NCBI RefSeq assembly: GCF_007002745.1
Contig: NZ_SGNY01000008.1
Location: 186,001 to 250,000, forward strand
Origin: Martinezella rhizogenes
GTDB lineage: Bacteria; Pseudomonadota; Alphaproteobacteria; Rhizobiales; Rhizobiaceae
DNA: 64,000 nt
Direction of reading: 5' to 3'
In this document: one piece after another, positions 9,072 to 17,845 of the stretch
Position numbering within the stretch: the stretch's first letter is position 1
Layout: every line of letters begins with the position of its first letter
Program-made: the position numbers and the translations under genes
The notes under the pieces: model-generated
What the model was told of the DNA's origin: nothing
Databases searched by the model: none
What the model saw: only the letters and a program-made list of their open reading frames with translations

Positions 9072-9220
9072 GGCTTACCCCCCTCTGCCCTGCCGGGCAT
9101 CTCCCCCTCAAGGGGGGAGATCAGATGCCGCGCCCACCCGTTCCATGGGCAAGGTGTCAGCCGCTTGTCGATCTCCCCCCTTGAGGGGGAGATGCCCGGC
9201 AGGGCAGAGGGGGGTAAGCC
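9072..9220. repeat. Intergenic palindromic element, family A, copy 1
   Basis: Two perfect 51-bp inverted arms (9072-9122 and 9170-9220) surround a 47-bp centre containing TTCCATGGGC. Each arm also holds its own smaller hairpin around CTCAAG. A diverged copy lies at 20441-20587 in opposite orientation, with a recognisably homologous centre. This resembles rhizobial intergenic mosaic elements; it codes for nothing and sits between gltX and lysS. Confidence 0.9.
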
Positions 9221-9272
9221 CCAGGCAGAAGGCGTATTCTAAAATGCTGCCGTCACCGCCAGCACATAACTA

Positions 9273-10730
9273 TCAGCTTCCGCTGCCAACCATCGTGGCC
9301 ACAACGGCAATCGCCATCTTCAACCGCTGGCGCACAACGGAGCGGCCGAGCAGCGCCATCGAGTCAAACAGCGGCAGCGAGCGGGAGGAACCGGAGACGG
9401 CGACGAAAAGCGGCGGCGTCACGACGCGCAGCTTCTTGCCGGTGCGTTCGGCCACATCGCGCAGCTCGGCCTCGATCGCTTCCACGTTCCAGTCCGGCAT
9501 CTTTTCCAGGTCGGCGGCAACCGTGGTGAGGATCTCGTGGATTTCCTCCGGTTTGCTCTTCAGCCCGGCAAAGGAAGCCGGCGTCAGGCCGACATCGCTC
9601 GCCAGCAGGAAGCCTGCAAGGTTCGGCAACTCGCCGAGTCTCGAAATGCGGCTCTGGGCAAGCTTCAGACCTTCGGTCAGGCGGGCATTTTCCATCGCCC
9701 ATTCCAGCGTGCGGGCAATGAACTCTTCCGGGGACAGCTTCTCGCGCAGCCAGCGGCCGTTCAGCCAGTCCAGCTTCTGGATATCGAAGATGGCGCCGGC
9801 CTTGGAAAGCGCTTCCGGATCGAACTTCGCCGCCAGCTCTTCCATGGTCAGGAGCTCTTCGCCTTCGGCGATCTGGATGAAGAACAGGCCAAGGAAGTTC
9901 ATCAGCGCTTCCGGCAGGTAACCCAGCGCGGAATAATAGGAGATCGAGGTAGGGTTCTTGCGCTTGGAAAGCTTCGACTTGTCGGCGTTGCGCATCAGCG
10001 AAAGATGCATGAACACCGGCTGCTCCCAGCCGAAATAACGGTAAAGCAGGATGTGCTTGGGCACGGAGGCCAGCCATTCTTCGCCGCGCGCCACATGGGT
10101 GATCTTCATCAGATGGTCGTCGATGACGTTGGCCATATGATAGGTGGGCATGCCGTCGGCCTTGATCAGCACCTGCATGTCGACCGAATCCCACGGGATC
10201 GAGACATCGCCATAAACGCCGTCATGGAAATCACACGAACCTTCGGTCGGGATTTTCATGCGCACGACATTGGCTTCGCCGGCGGCGACGCGGGCGGTAA
10301 CTTCCTCGGCCTTGAGGTTGAGGCAGTGGCCATCATATTTCGGCGGCTTGCCGGCGGCGCGCTGGGCTTCGCGCATTTCTTCCAGCCGCTCGGGCGTGCA
10401 GAAACAGCGGAAGGCATGGCCTTTTTCCAGCAGCTCTTCGGCATAGGGCCAGTACATGGCCTTGCGTTCCGACTGGCGGTAAGGGCCGTAAGGGCCGCCG
10501 ACATCGGGGCCTTCCGACCAGGTGAGGCCGGTCCAGCGCAGGGCTTCCAGCACCTTCTGCTCATATTCAAGGGTCGAGCGGGTGGCGTCGGTATCCTCGA
10601 TGCGCAGGATGAACTCGCCGCCGTGTTTCTGGGCGAAGAGATAGTTGAACAGCGCGATATAGGCGGTGCCGACATGCGGCTCGCCGGTGGGGGAAGGTGC
10701 AATGCGGACGCGAACGCCGGAAGTGGTCAT
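9273..10730 (-). CDS. gltX: Glutamate--tRNA ligase
   Basis: Class I glutamyl-tRNA synthetase, 485 residues from the ATG at 10730 (MTTSGVRVRIAPSPTG). The HIGH-type motif is PSPTGEPHVGTAY near residue 12 and the KMSKS-type motif is KLSKRKNPTS near residue 250. Alphaproteobacteria often carry two GltX proteins, one charging tRNA-Gln for the amidotransferase route; which type this is cannot be decided by eye. A frame extension to 10775 is rejected because it lacks conserved sequence. It is upstream of lysS on the same strand. Confidence 0.95.
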   Translation of the reverse strand: MTTSGVRVRIAPSPTGEPHVGTAYIALFNYLFAQKHGGEFILRIEDTDATRSTLEYEQKVLEALRWTGLTWSEGPDVGGPYGPYRQSERKAMYWPYAEELLEKGHAFRCFCTPERLEEMREAQRAAGKPPKYDGHCLNLKAEEVTARVAAGEANVVRMKIPTEGSCDFHDGVYGDVSIPWDSVDMQVLIKADGMPTYHMANVIDDHLMKITHVARGEEWLASVPKHILLYRYFGWEQPVFMHLSLMRNADKSKLSKRKNPTSISYYSALGYLPEALMNFLGLFFIQIAEGEELLTMEELAAKFDPEALSKAGAIFDIQKLDWLNGRWLREKLSPEEFIARTLEWAMENARLTEGLKLAQSRISRLGELPNLAGFLLASDVGLTPASFAGLKSKPEEIHEILTTVAADLEKMPDWNVEAIEAELRDVAERTGKKLRVVTPPLFVAVSGSSRSLPLFDSMALLGRSVVRQRLKMAIAVVATMVGSGS

Positions 10731-10940
10731 GAAATTCACTCGTCGTGGACGTGGCTGAAATATGGGTGGTTTCACCCGTATATCACGAAGTTTTCGTTTG
10801 GATGCGGCAGGAAATCATGTCGAAAGGCACAAATAAAGCACCTTTTGCACATTCCCGTTCGGCATCGGCTTAGGCCATATTATGCCGCAGGCGTCAAGGA
10901 AATAAGGAGCTTGCGCCGTCTTCCCCGGGGCGAGCCGCGC

Positions 10941-12713
10941 CTAGTTGACTGGCCAGACGTAAAGCAGCATCGGAATGCTGGCAATGACGATCATGATCGA
11001 CAGCGGCAGGCCAAGTCGCGGATAATCGCTGAAACGGTAACCGCCCGGACCCATGACCAGCGTATTGCACTGGTGGCCGATGGGGGTGAGGAAATCGCAG
11101 CCGGCACCGATCGCCACCGCCATCAGGAAAGCTTCCGGCCGGAAACCGAGCGTGGTGGCAAAACCGGCGGCGATGGGGGCCATGACCAGCACGGTGGCCG
11201 CATTGTTGAGGAAGGGTGTCACCGCCATGGCGGTAAGCAGGATCATGCCGAGCGCCGCGAAAGGCGGCAGCCCCTGCGCTGCCTGCCCGAGCCAGGCGGC
11301 GATCAATTCACTGGCCCCGCTGGTGCGCAGACTGTCGCTGACGGGAATAAGGGCGGCGAGCATGACGAGGATCGGCCCGTCGATGGATTTATAGACTTCG
11401 GCAAGCGGGATTGCGCCGACGACAATCATCAGGAAGGCGGCGGCGAAAAAGGCGACCGAGACCGGCACCAGCCCGCTGCCGGCGGCAAGCATGGCGGCGG
11501 CCAGCACGATGACGGGCAAAAGCGCGCGGCGCTGCACGCCGAGCAGGATTTCACGCTGGGCCAGCGGCAGAAGGGAAAATTCCTGCAGCACCTGCGGCAG
11601 GTTCTTGCGGCTGCCCTGCAACAGAATGACATCGCCCGCCTGCAGGGTCAGCTCAGAGAGCCGCTGGCTGACGCGCTGGCCGCGGCGGCTGACGGCGATC
11701 AGATTGACGCCGCGCGTATAGGACAGCGAAAGCTCGCGGGCGGAAATGCCACTCAGCACCGATTCATTGCTGATCACCGCTTCCATGGAGATGAGATCGC
11801 CGGTTTTCTGGCCGTTTTCGGTCAGCGGTTTGCCGGAGAGCAGCAATTTCGCCTGCGAAACGATGCGGTCCAGCCCTTCGGGGCTGCCCTCCAGCAGAAC
11901 CGTGTCTCCGGCCTTCAGCTTGACGTCGGGGAAGGGGGAGATGCGCCGCGGTCCGCGCAGGATGGTGCTGGCGATCACGTCGCCATCGGCCTGTTTCAAG
12001 AGTTCGCGCAGCGGCCTGTCGGCAAAGGTGCTGTCGGCCGGCAGCGTTGCCTCCGCCGTGTATGCCGCCTGATCGAGGGCATCCTCCACCGATGCCTGCT
12101 GGCGGTTGCGCACCGGCAAAAGCCGGTAACCGAAGGTCAGGAAGATGATGCCGATCACGGTCAACCCCGCACCGACGGGGGTGAAGTCGAACATCGAAAA
12201 GCTCTGGCCGGTCATTTCTTCGCGCAACCGGGAAACAACGATGTTGGGCGAGGTGCCGATCTGCGTCATCAGCCCGCCAAGCAGCGCGGCAAAGGCCATC
12301 GGCATCAGATAATAGGAAACGGGGCTGCCGGATTTGCGGGCAAACTGGAAAGCGACCGGCATCATGATGGCAAGTGCGCCGATATTCTTGATGAAGGCCG
12401 ACATGATGGCGACAACGATCATCAGAAAGGCCAGTTGCAGGCCCTTGGAGTGCATTTCCGGGAAATATTTCTTGATCGTCATATCGACGACACCAGAACG
12501 GGCCACGGCCGAACTGACGATCAGCGCGCTTGCGACGATGATGACGATATCATCGGAAAAACCGGAGAAAGCCTTGTTGAACGGCACGACACCAAGCGCC
12601 ACCGCCACCAGCAATGCACTGCAGGCGATGACGTCGTAACGGAACCTGTCCCAGATGAATGCTGCCATCATGCCGGCGATCACGGTGAAGGCGAGGATCT
12701 GGTCGGTCGTCAT
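10941..12713 (-). CDS. SLC13/DASS family permease with two RCK_C domains
   Basis: Integral membrane transporter of 590 residues, from ATG 12713 (MTTDQILAFTVI). Two hydrophobic halves flank a cytosolic block. The first half has the family motif AFIKNIGALAIMMPVAF, the second TPFLNNAATVLVMAPIAAG and the GTSPN-type sequence MTQIGTSPNIVV. Residues of about 210-375 contain two tandem TrkA-C (RCK_C) domains (DVKLKAGDTVLLEGSPEG and ELTLQAGDVILLQGSRKN). Relatives carry dicarboxylates, citrate or sulfate, usually with Na+; the substrate here is unknown. It is a single-gene unit. Confidence 0.88.
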   Translation of the reverse strand: MTTDQILAFTVIAGMMAAFIWDRFRYDVIACSALLVAVALGVVPFNKAFSGFSDDIVIIVASALIVSSAVARSGVVDMTIKKYFPEMHSKGLQLAFLMIVVAIMSAFIKNIGALAIMMPVAFQFARKSGSPVSYYLMPMAFAALLGGLMTQIGTSPNIVVSRLREEMTGQSFSMFDFTPVGAGLTVIGIIFLTFGYRLLPVRNRQQASVEDALDQAAYTAEATLPADSTFADRPLRELLKQADGDVIASTILRGPRRISPFPDVKLKAGDTVLLEGSPEGLDRIVSQAKLLLSGKPLTENGQKTGDLISMEAVISNESVLSGISARELSLSYTRGVNLIAVSRRGQRVSQRLSELTLQAGDVILLQGSRKNLPQVLQEFSLLPLAQREILLGVQRRALLPVIVLAAAMLAAGSGLVPVSVAFFAAAFLMIVVGAIPLAEVYKSIDGPILVMLAALIPVSDSLRTSGASELIAAWLGQAAQGLPPFAALGMILLTAMAVTPFLNNAATVLVMAPIAAGFATTLGFRPEAFLMAVAIGAGCDFLTPIGHQCNTLVMGPGGYRFSDYPRLGLPLSIMIVIASIPMLLYVWPVN

Positions 12714-12820
12714 GCTTGCCTGTGCTTTCGAAGGAGAGGCGCCGGTAGAGGGCTCTATCGGTGATGGTGCCGAAGAACGCAAGGCGGGGTCATGCGGTTC
12801 CGGGCCGGAGCTTCATATCT

Positions 12821-12855
12821 CTCCGTCATGCCGGATTTGATCCGGCATGACGGAG
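12821..12855. repeat. Perfect intergenic hairpin
   Basis: CTCCGTCATGCCGGAT and its complement ATCCGGCATGACGGAG flank TTG. There is no T-run, so this looks more like a small repetitive palindrome than a terminator, though it lies after the TerC gene on the minus strand. Confidence 0.6.
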
Positions 12856-12892
12856 ACAATCGCGTTGATACCGGGGCGTTAACACCGGGGTG

Positions 12893-13657
12893 TTAATGCC
12901 GGGTGTCGCCCGAAGCCTGCGCCTTCTTGCGCTGCCGCGCATTGCGCGCAAACATGTTGAGCACCTCCACTAGCGCCGAAAACGCCATGGCGGCATAGAC
13001 GTAACCCTTCGGCACATGGAAGCCCATGCCTTCGGCGATCAGCGTGGTGCCGATCATCATCAGGAAGGCGAGCGCTAGCATGACGATGGTCGGGTTGCGC
13101 TCGATGAAGTTGGCGAGCGGTGTTGCGGCAAGCAGCATCACGGCAACGGCAACGACGACGGCGACGATCATGATCGGCAGGTGCGGTGTCATGCCGACGG
13201 CGGTGATGATGCTGTCGACCGAAAAGACGAGGTCGAGCAGCAGGATCTGGCCGATGGCCGCGCCGAAGTTCATCGCCACCGGGCCGCCCACCATGTCTTC
13301 CTTGTGATCTTCAGGATCGACATTGTGGTGAATTTCCTTGGTGGCCTTCCAGACGAGGAAGAGACCGCCGGCGATCAGGATCATGTCCTTCCACGAGAAG
13401 GCGTGGCCGAAGACTTCAAACACCGGTGTGGTGAGCTGCACGATCCAGGCAACGGTGCCGAGCAGACCGAGACGCATGACGAGGGCAAGGCCGATGCCGA
13501 TCTTGCGGGCTTTTTCGCGCTGTTCAGGCGGCAGCTTGTTGGTCAGGATCGAGATGAAGATCAGGTTGTCGATGCCGAGCACGACCTCCATGACGATCAG
13601 CGTGACGAGCGCCACCCAGGCGGCGGGATCGGACAGAAGAGGGAGAATGGACTCCAT
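12893..13657 (-). CDS. TerC family integral membrane protein
   Basis: A 254-residue membrane protein with about seven transmembrane helices. The family's acidic motifs are present: [16 protein letters not shown] near residue 24 and [16 protein letters not shown] near residue 130. TerC/Alx relatives handle manganese or help metal-loading of exported proteins, and some confer tellurite resistance. Start ATG at 13657 follows AAAGGAAA. I looked for a yybP-ykoY manganese riboswitch in the upstream 160 bases and saw no match. The tail is basic ([11 protein letters not shown]). Confidence 0.9.
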   Translation of the reverse strand: MESILPLLSDPAAWVALVTLIVMEVVLGIDNLIFISILTNKLPPEQREKARKIGIGLALVMRLGLLGTVAWIVQLTTPVFEVFGHAFSWKDMILIAGGLFLVWKATKEIHHNVDPEDHKEDMVGGPVAMNFGAAIGQILLLDLVFSVDSIITAVGMTPHLPIMIVAVVVAVAVMLLAATPLANFIERNPTIVMLALAFLMMIGTTLIAEGMGFHVPKGYVYAAMAFSALVEVLNMFARNARQRKKAQASGDTRH

Positions 13658-13820
13658 CAGGGGAAATTTCCTTTCAGCAACAAGGCCAGCCGAAACATTC
13701 GGTGGGTGGAATTTATAGCGCAATACGCGAGAAACAAGCGCATGAGGCCCCCACCACGCAAGATTTCATCGAAATTTCGCGCAGGCCGGGTGTCGGCGCT
13801 GGTGCCGTTGCTGAATGAAG

Positions 13821-14507
13821 TCAGGCCCTGTTGGTTCCGTAAGCCGCCATGAATACCGTGATGGCGCTGTTGATCACCCGGTCGAGTTCCTCTTCGGGAA
13901 CCGGGCCATCGATTTCGCCGAACAGGCGCAGCTTGAAGAAGGTGCCGGTGGAAAGCTCTATATATTGCCGGGCGGCAAGCTCGACGTCGTCGACTTTCAG
14001 GTGTCCGAGCGCGACGTGATGCTCGATGAAATCCTGAAGCACGGTGCGCACATTGTTGGGTGCTGCGATGAAAAAACGCTGCGCCAGCTTCGGCATGCGG
14101 TCGATGACGCCGATGACCGAGCGCATGGCGGGGACCATGTCTGAACAGATCATCTTGTTGGCGAAGGCCTTGCCGAACTGCTTCAGGCCTTCGCGCACCT
14201 CTTCGGTGCCGGCCAGAATGTTGCGCATGGAGGTGGCGAACTCCTGCCGGTGCTGATCGACGAGGGCGGCGAACAGATCTTCCTTATTGGAGAAATAGAC
14301 ATAGATCGTGCCCTTGGAAACGCCTGCTTCCCGGGTGATGTCGTTCATGCTGGCGGCGTCGAAGCCCTTGCGCTTGAAAACGCGCCAGGCACCGGCGAGA
14401 ATCTGCTCGCGCTTAGCCGGGTCCTCACCCGCCGCAAAACGCCCGGCGGGGTTTCCGGGACAGCCCGTTTCCATGTCCGCTTCCATATCCATGTTTTCCC
14501 CTGCCAT
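13821..14507 (-). CDS. TetR/AcrR family repressor of the EmrAB-type pump
   Basis: TetR-type regulator of 228 residues. The helix-turn-helix lies near residues 50-75 (ASMNDITREAGVSKGTIYVYFSNKEDLF). The N-terminal 30 residues (MAGENMDMEADMETG) are acidic and unconserved. A later start cannot be excluded. It is divergent from the HlyD-MFS efflux genes, and two matching 14-bp inverted repeats lie in the shared region, so it very probably represses both itself and the pump. The inducer is unknown. Confidence 0.9.
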   Translation of the reverse strand: MAGENMDMEADMETGCPGNPAGRFAAGEDPAKREQILAGAWRVFKRKGFDAASMNDITREAGVSKGTIYVYFSNKEDLFAALVDQHRQEFATSMRNILAGTEEVREGLKQFGKAFANKMICSDMVPAMRSVIGVIDRMPKLAQRFFIAAPNNVRTVLQDFIEHHVALGHLKVDDVELAARQYIELSTGTFFKLRLFGEIDGPVPEEELDRVINSAITVFMAAYGTNRA

Positions 14508-14556
14508 CGTTATCGCCTCCTAGCACCACAATGGCGTAAAAAAAATTAACCAGACG

Positions 14557-14629
14557 TCGAACCAATCGGTTCGATAACACTTGATATGTGTCAGGAAAGA
14601 GATTATGTCAATCGAACCGAACGGTTCAG
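14557..14629. promoter_or_regulatory. Twin TetR operators between regulator and pump
   Basis: Two near-identical inverted repeats, TCGAACCAATCGGTTCGA at 14557-14574 and TCGAACCGAACGGTTCAG at 14612-14629, share the form GAACCRAWCGGTTC and are 55 bases apart start to start. They lie between the divergent TetR and HlyD genes. The second covers the region where a longer emrA frame would start, supporting the downstream start at 14668. Confidence 0.75.
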
Positions 14630-14667
14630 TTCGAAAAACTTTCTTCAATCTATCACGGTATACTCTC

Positions 14668-15882
14668 ATGTCGGCCCAGAAGAATAGCGCGGTTCGCGCC
14701 GTCAACGATGCGGAAGAGGCGGATATCTCCGCCAAGGCCGAGACCTCTCCGGCAAAGCCGGCAGATGCCCCGCCGCAACAGCCGCCCCAGACAACCGCTG
14801 CTCCGAAGCAGAAGAAGCGTTCGAAGCTTCTGCCGGTCATCGCCGTCGCCCTTCTGGCCGGTGCCGGCTGGTACGGTTACAACTGGTGGATCGATGGCCG
14901 CTTCATGGTCTCGACCGATGATGCCTATATAGAAGGTGACATCGCCGTCATCGCACCCAAGGTGTCGGGTTACGTTGCCAAGGTGAATGTGGTTGAAAAC
15001 CAGGAAGTCAAGGCGGGTGATCCGCTCGTGACGCTCGACGATGGCGACTATCGCATCGCGCTCGATCAGGCTGAGGCCCAGATCCGCACCGAGGAACTGT
15101 CGCTGAAGCGTATCGATGCGCAGATCGTCGGCGGCGAGGCGTCGCAGGAACAGGCCGTCGCCCAGAAAGGCGCGCTGGATGCCGCCCTTCGTGGTGCCGA
15201 AATCACCCAGAAGCGCGCCAGCGAATTGCAGGCGAAGGATGTTGGCACCGTTGCCGCTTCCGACAGCGCCCAGGTCGCGCTCGATCAGGCCAGGGCGAAT
15301 GTCGTGGCCGGCGATGCGGCGATCTCCTCGGCAAAAGCCAATGTCGAGCTGCTGCGCGCCCAGCGCGAGGAAGCCGAGAGCACCATCCGCTCGCTGCAGC
15401 TTTCCCGCGACAAGGCCGCTCGTGACCTGTCCTTCACCGTGCTGAAAGCGCCATATGACGGCGTCATCGGCAATCTGGCGGTGCAGACGGGTGATCTCGT
15501 CTCGGTTGGCAAGCGTCTGGCTTCGCTGGTGCCGATGAATGAGCTTTATATCGACGCCAATTTCAAGGAAACGCAGCTGGCCAGCGTGGTGCCCGGCTCG
15601 AAGGTGCGCGTGCATGTGGATGCATTCAATGATGCGACCATTGAAGGCACGGTGCAGTCGATCTCGCCCGGCTCCGGCTCGGTCTTCTCGATGCTGCCGC
15701 CGGAAAACGCCACGGGCAACTTTACCAAGGTCATCCAGCGCGTGCCTGTTCGTATCGTCTTCTCCAAGGAAGACCTTGCAAAGCACAATCTGCGCGCGGG
15801 CTTGAGCGTGGTGGTTGATGTCGATACCCGCACGGCGCCGGAAACCACGAAAACGGCGCAAGTTAACCCGCAGGCCAAGTAA
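14668..15882 (+). CDS. emrA: EmrA-type HlyD family periplasmic adaptor
   Basis: Membrane fusion protein (404 residues) linking an MFS pump to the outer membrane. It has an N-terminal cytosolic Pro/Ala-rich tail, one transmembrane helix near residues 52-70, then the lipoyl/biotinyl halves (VSTDDAYIEGDIAVIAPKVS; APYDGVIGNLAVQTGDLVS) around a coiled-coil hairpin of about 100 residues rich in AQ and E. The ATG at 14668 (MSAQKNSAV) is preferred over in-frame codons at 14581 and 14605 because operator DNA lies over them. emrB follows after 21 bases. Confidence 0.9.
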   Translation: MSAQKNSAVRAVNDAEEADISAKAETSPAKPADAPPQQPPQTTAAPKQKKRSKLLPVIAVALLAGAGWYGYNWWIDGRFMVSTDDAYIEGDIAVIAPKVSGYVAKVNVVENQEVKAGDPLVTLDDGDYRIALDQAEAQIRTEELSLKRIDAQIVGGEASQEQAVAQKGALDAALRGAEITQKRASELQAKDVGTVAASDSAQVALDQARANVVAGDAAISSAKANVELLRAQREEAESTIRSLQLSRDKAARDLSFTVLKAPYDGVIGNLAVQTGDLVSVGKRLASLVPMNELYIDANFKETQLASVVPGSKVRVHVDAFNDATIEGTVQSISPGSGSVFSMLPPENATGNFTKVIQRVPVRIVFSKEDLAKHNLRAGLSVVVDVDTRTAPETTKTAQVNPQAK

Positions 15883-15903
15883 GGCTTCGTTGAGGGCAAG
15901 ATC

Positions 15904-17487
15904 ATGGCGGCTACGGTTGTCGGTACGGGCGGGGCCTCGATCCCCGCCGATCCTCCGATGGACAGGCGCAGGCTCATCGCGTTCTTTGCGATGGTCTTCG
16001 GCATGTTCATGTCCATTCTCGATATTCAGATCGTTTCCGCCTCGCTGGCGGAAATCCAGGCCGGCCTCGGTGCGGGGTCGGATGAGATCGCCTGGGTGCA
16101 GACCTCCTATCTGATCGCCGAAGTGATCATGATTCCGCTGTCAGGTACGCTGGCGCGCATCCTGTCCACGCGCGTGCTGTTTGCCACCTGTGCTGCCGGC
16201 TTCACGCTTTCGAGCGCGCTCTGCGCCACCGCCACCAATATCGACCAGATGATCGTCTACCGGGCGATCCAGGGCTTTATCGGCGGCGGCATGATCCCCT
16301 CCGTCTTCGCGGCGGCCTTTACCATCTTCCCGCCGTCGAAGCGCTCCGTCGTCTCGCCGATCATCGGTCTGGTCGCCACGCTTGCGCCCACCATCGGCCC
16401 GACGGTCGGCGGTTATCTCTCCAATGCCTTTTCCTGGCACTGGCTGTTCCTCGTCAACATCATTCCGGGCATCATCGTCACCATCCTGACCTGGAGCCTG
16501 ATCGATTTCGACAAGCCGGAACGGTCGCTCTGGAAGAAATTCGACTGGTGGGGCCTCATCTCCATGGGGGTCTTCCTCGGATCGCTGGAATATGTGCTGG
16601 AAGAAGGCAACAACAAGGACTGGTTCAACGACGAACGTATCGTGATCGGGTCCATCGCCATGGTCATCGGTGCGGTGGTGTTCTTCTGGCGCGCCTTCAA
16701 GGTGGAATTCCCGGTCGTGGATATCCGCGCCTTCGCCGATAGAAACTTCTCCATCGGCTCGCTGTTTTCCTTCGTCATGGGCATCGGGCTTTATGGCCTG
16801 ACCTATCTCTACCCGCTCTATCTCGGCCGCGTCAGGGGTTACGATGCCCTGATGATCGGCGAGACCATGTTCGTTTCCGGCCTTGCCATGTTCTTCACCG
16901 CGCCGATCGCCGGCAAGGTCTCCACCAAGCTCGACCCGCGGGCGATGATGGCCATCGGCTTCATCAGCTTCGGTTGCGGCACGTGGATCATGACCTATGT
17001 GACGACCGACTGGGACTTCTATGAACTGCTGATCCCGCAGATCCTGCGCGGTTTTGGCCTGATGATGTGCATGGTGCCGATCAACAACATCGCGCTCGGC
17101 ACGCTGCCGCCCGCCCGCATCCGCAATGCGTCGGGCCTGTTCAACCTCACCCGTAACCTTGGCGGCGCGGTCGGCCTTGCGGTCATCAACACCATGCTGT
17201 CGCAGCGCACCGACGATCACTATGTGCGGCTGGCAGAACATATCAGCTACTCCAATCCGCAGGCGCTGGAATGGCTGAACAATGTCGGCGCGAACTATGA
17301 TTCCTACGGGCTGGACGGCGCGTCCGTCGCGATCAAGAAACTGGTCGGCATGGTCTCGCAGCAGGCATGGATCTTGGCCTTCGCGGATGTGTTCTTCGCG
17401 CTGACGCTTTTGTTCGGCAGCCTGATCTTCATGACGATCCTGATCCAGAAACCCAAGGCAGCGCCGCCGCCAGACGCGGCGCACTAA
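15904..17487 (+). CDS. emrB: EmrB/QacA (DHA2) MFS drug efflux permease
   Basis: Fourteen-helix major facilitator of 527 residues, the DHA2 drug:proton antiporter type. The family's early motif SILDIQIVSASLAEIQ is present near residue 38, motif C-like IIGLVATLAPTIGPTVGGYL near 155, and RIRNASGLFNLTRNLGGAVG near 400. It acts with the EmrA-type adaptor encoded just upstream to export hydrophobic compounds. No outer-membrane TolC partner is encoded nearby. It ends before a strong terminator. Confidence 0.93.
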   Translation: MAATVVGTGGASIPADPPMDRRRLIAFFAMVFGMFMSILDIQIVSASLAEIQAGLGAGSDEIAWVQTSYLIAEVIMIPLSGTLARILSTRVLFATCAAGFTLSSALCATATNIDQMIVYRAIQGFIGGGMIPSVFAAAFTIFPPSKRSVVSPIIGLVATLAPTIGPTVGGYLSNAFSWHWLFLVNIIPGIIVTILTWSLIDFDKPERSLWKKFDWWGLISMGVFLGSLEYVLEEGNNKDWFNDERIVIGSIAMVIGAVVFFWRAFKVEFPVVDIRAFADRNFSIGSLFSFVMGIGLYGLTYLYPLYLGRVRGYDALMIGETMFVSGLAMFFTAPIAGKVSTKLDPRAMMAIGFISFGCGTWIMTYVTTDWDFYELLIPQILRGFGLMMCMVPINNIALGTLPPARIRNASGLFNLTRNLGGAVGLAVINTMLSQRTDDHYVRLAEHISYSNPQALEWLNNVGANYDSYGLDGASVAIKKLVGMVSQQAWILAFADVFFALTLLFGSLIFMTILIQKPKAAPPPDAAH

Positions 17488-17516
17488 AAAAATCCCCTCC
17501 CATCCACCGCAGAGCT

Positions 17517-17547
17517 GGGGCCGTCGAAAATGACGGCCCCTTTTTTT
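17517..17547 (+). terminator. Terminator after emrB
   Basis: Stem GGGGCCGTC / GACGGCCCC with loop GAAAAT followed by seven T, 29 bases after the stop codon. Confidence 0.88.
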
Positions 17548-17575
17548 GTCTGCCTGTTGCCGCAGTGGATACGGG

Positions 17576-17728
17576 GCGAGCGGGTGCGGCATATTTCTTC
17601 TCCCCGTGGGGGAGAAGGTCGCGGCGGCGGGATGAGGGGGCAAGCTCTCGGTCAATCGCTAACGTCGCCCCCTCATCCGACCCTTCGGGCCACCTTCTCC
17701 CCGGCGGGGAGAAGAAACAAGCGGCACC
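17576..17728. repeat. Intergenic palindromic element, family B, copy 1
   Basis: Nested inverted repeat with outer GAGCGGGTGC, then TTTCTTCTCCCC at 17594 answered by GGGGAGAAGAAA near 17706. Inside, GGGATGAGGGGGC is answered by GCCCCCTCATCC. One arm carries GGTCGCGGC and the other CCGACCCTTCGGGCC, so the element has a direction. Copies occur at 34599 (opposite orientation) and 53754 (same orientation). It resembles the RIME class of rhizobial repeats. Confidence 0.88.
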
Positions 17729-17845
17729 GTTTTGCGAAGAGCCGCTGACCTCCACACTGCCTTTCCAAGAAATATGAGGTACGTACATCATTTTTCGGTT
17801 TACCTCGGCCCCAAAGCTGGATATTCAAGGGCGAGGGGAGGAGCC

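Noticed and set aside
9049..9921. Plus-strand frame running through the family A palindrome
   Set aside because: Starts within the repeat and continues antisense to gltX; no conserved sequence.
9537..12764. 1075-codon open frame on the plus strand
   Set aside because: It lies opposite gltX and the SLC13 permease, is rich in Arg/His/Gly/Gln as GC-rich antisense frames are, and shows no domain.
13658..13820. Possible manganese riboswitch before the TerC gene
   Set aside because: The yybP-ykoY sequence signatures were not found; only an ordinary A/T-rich promoter region is visible.
17576..17728. CRISPR-like repeat
   Set aside because: The repeats are single dispersed palindromes with arms and centre, not regularly spaced units.
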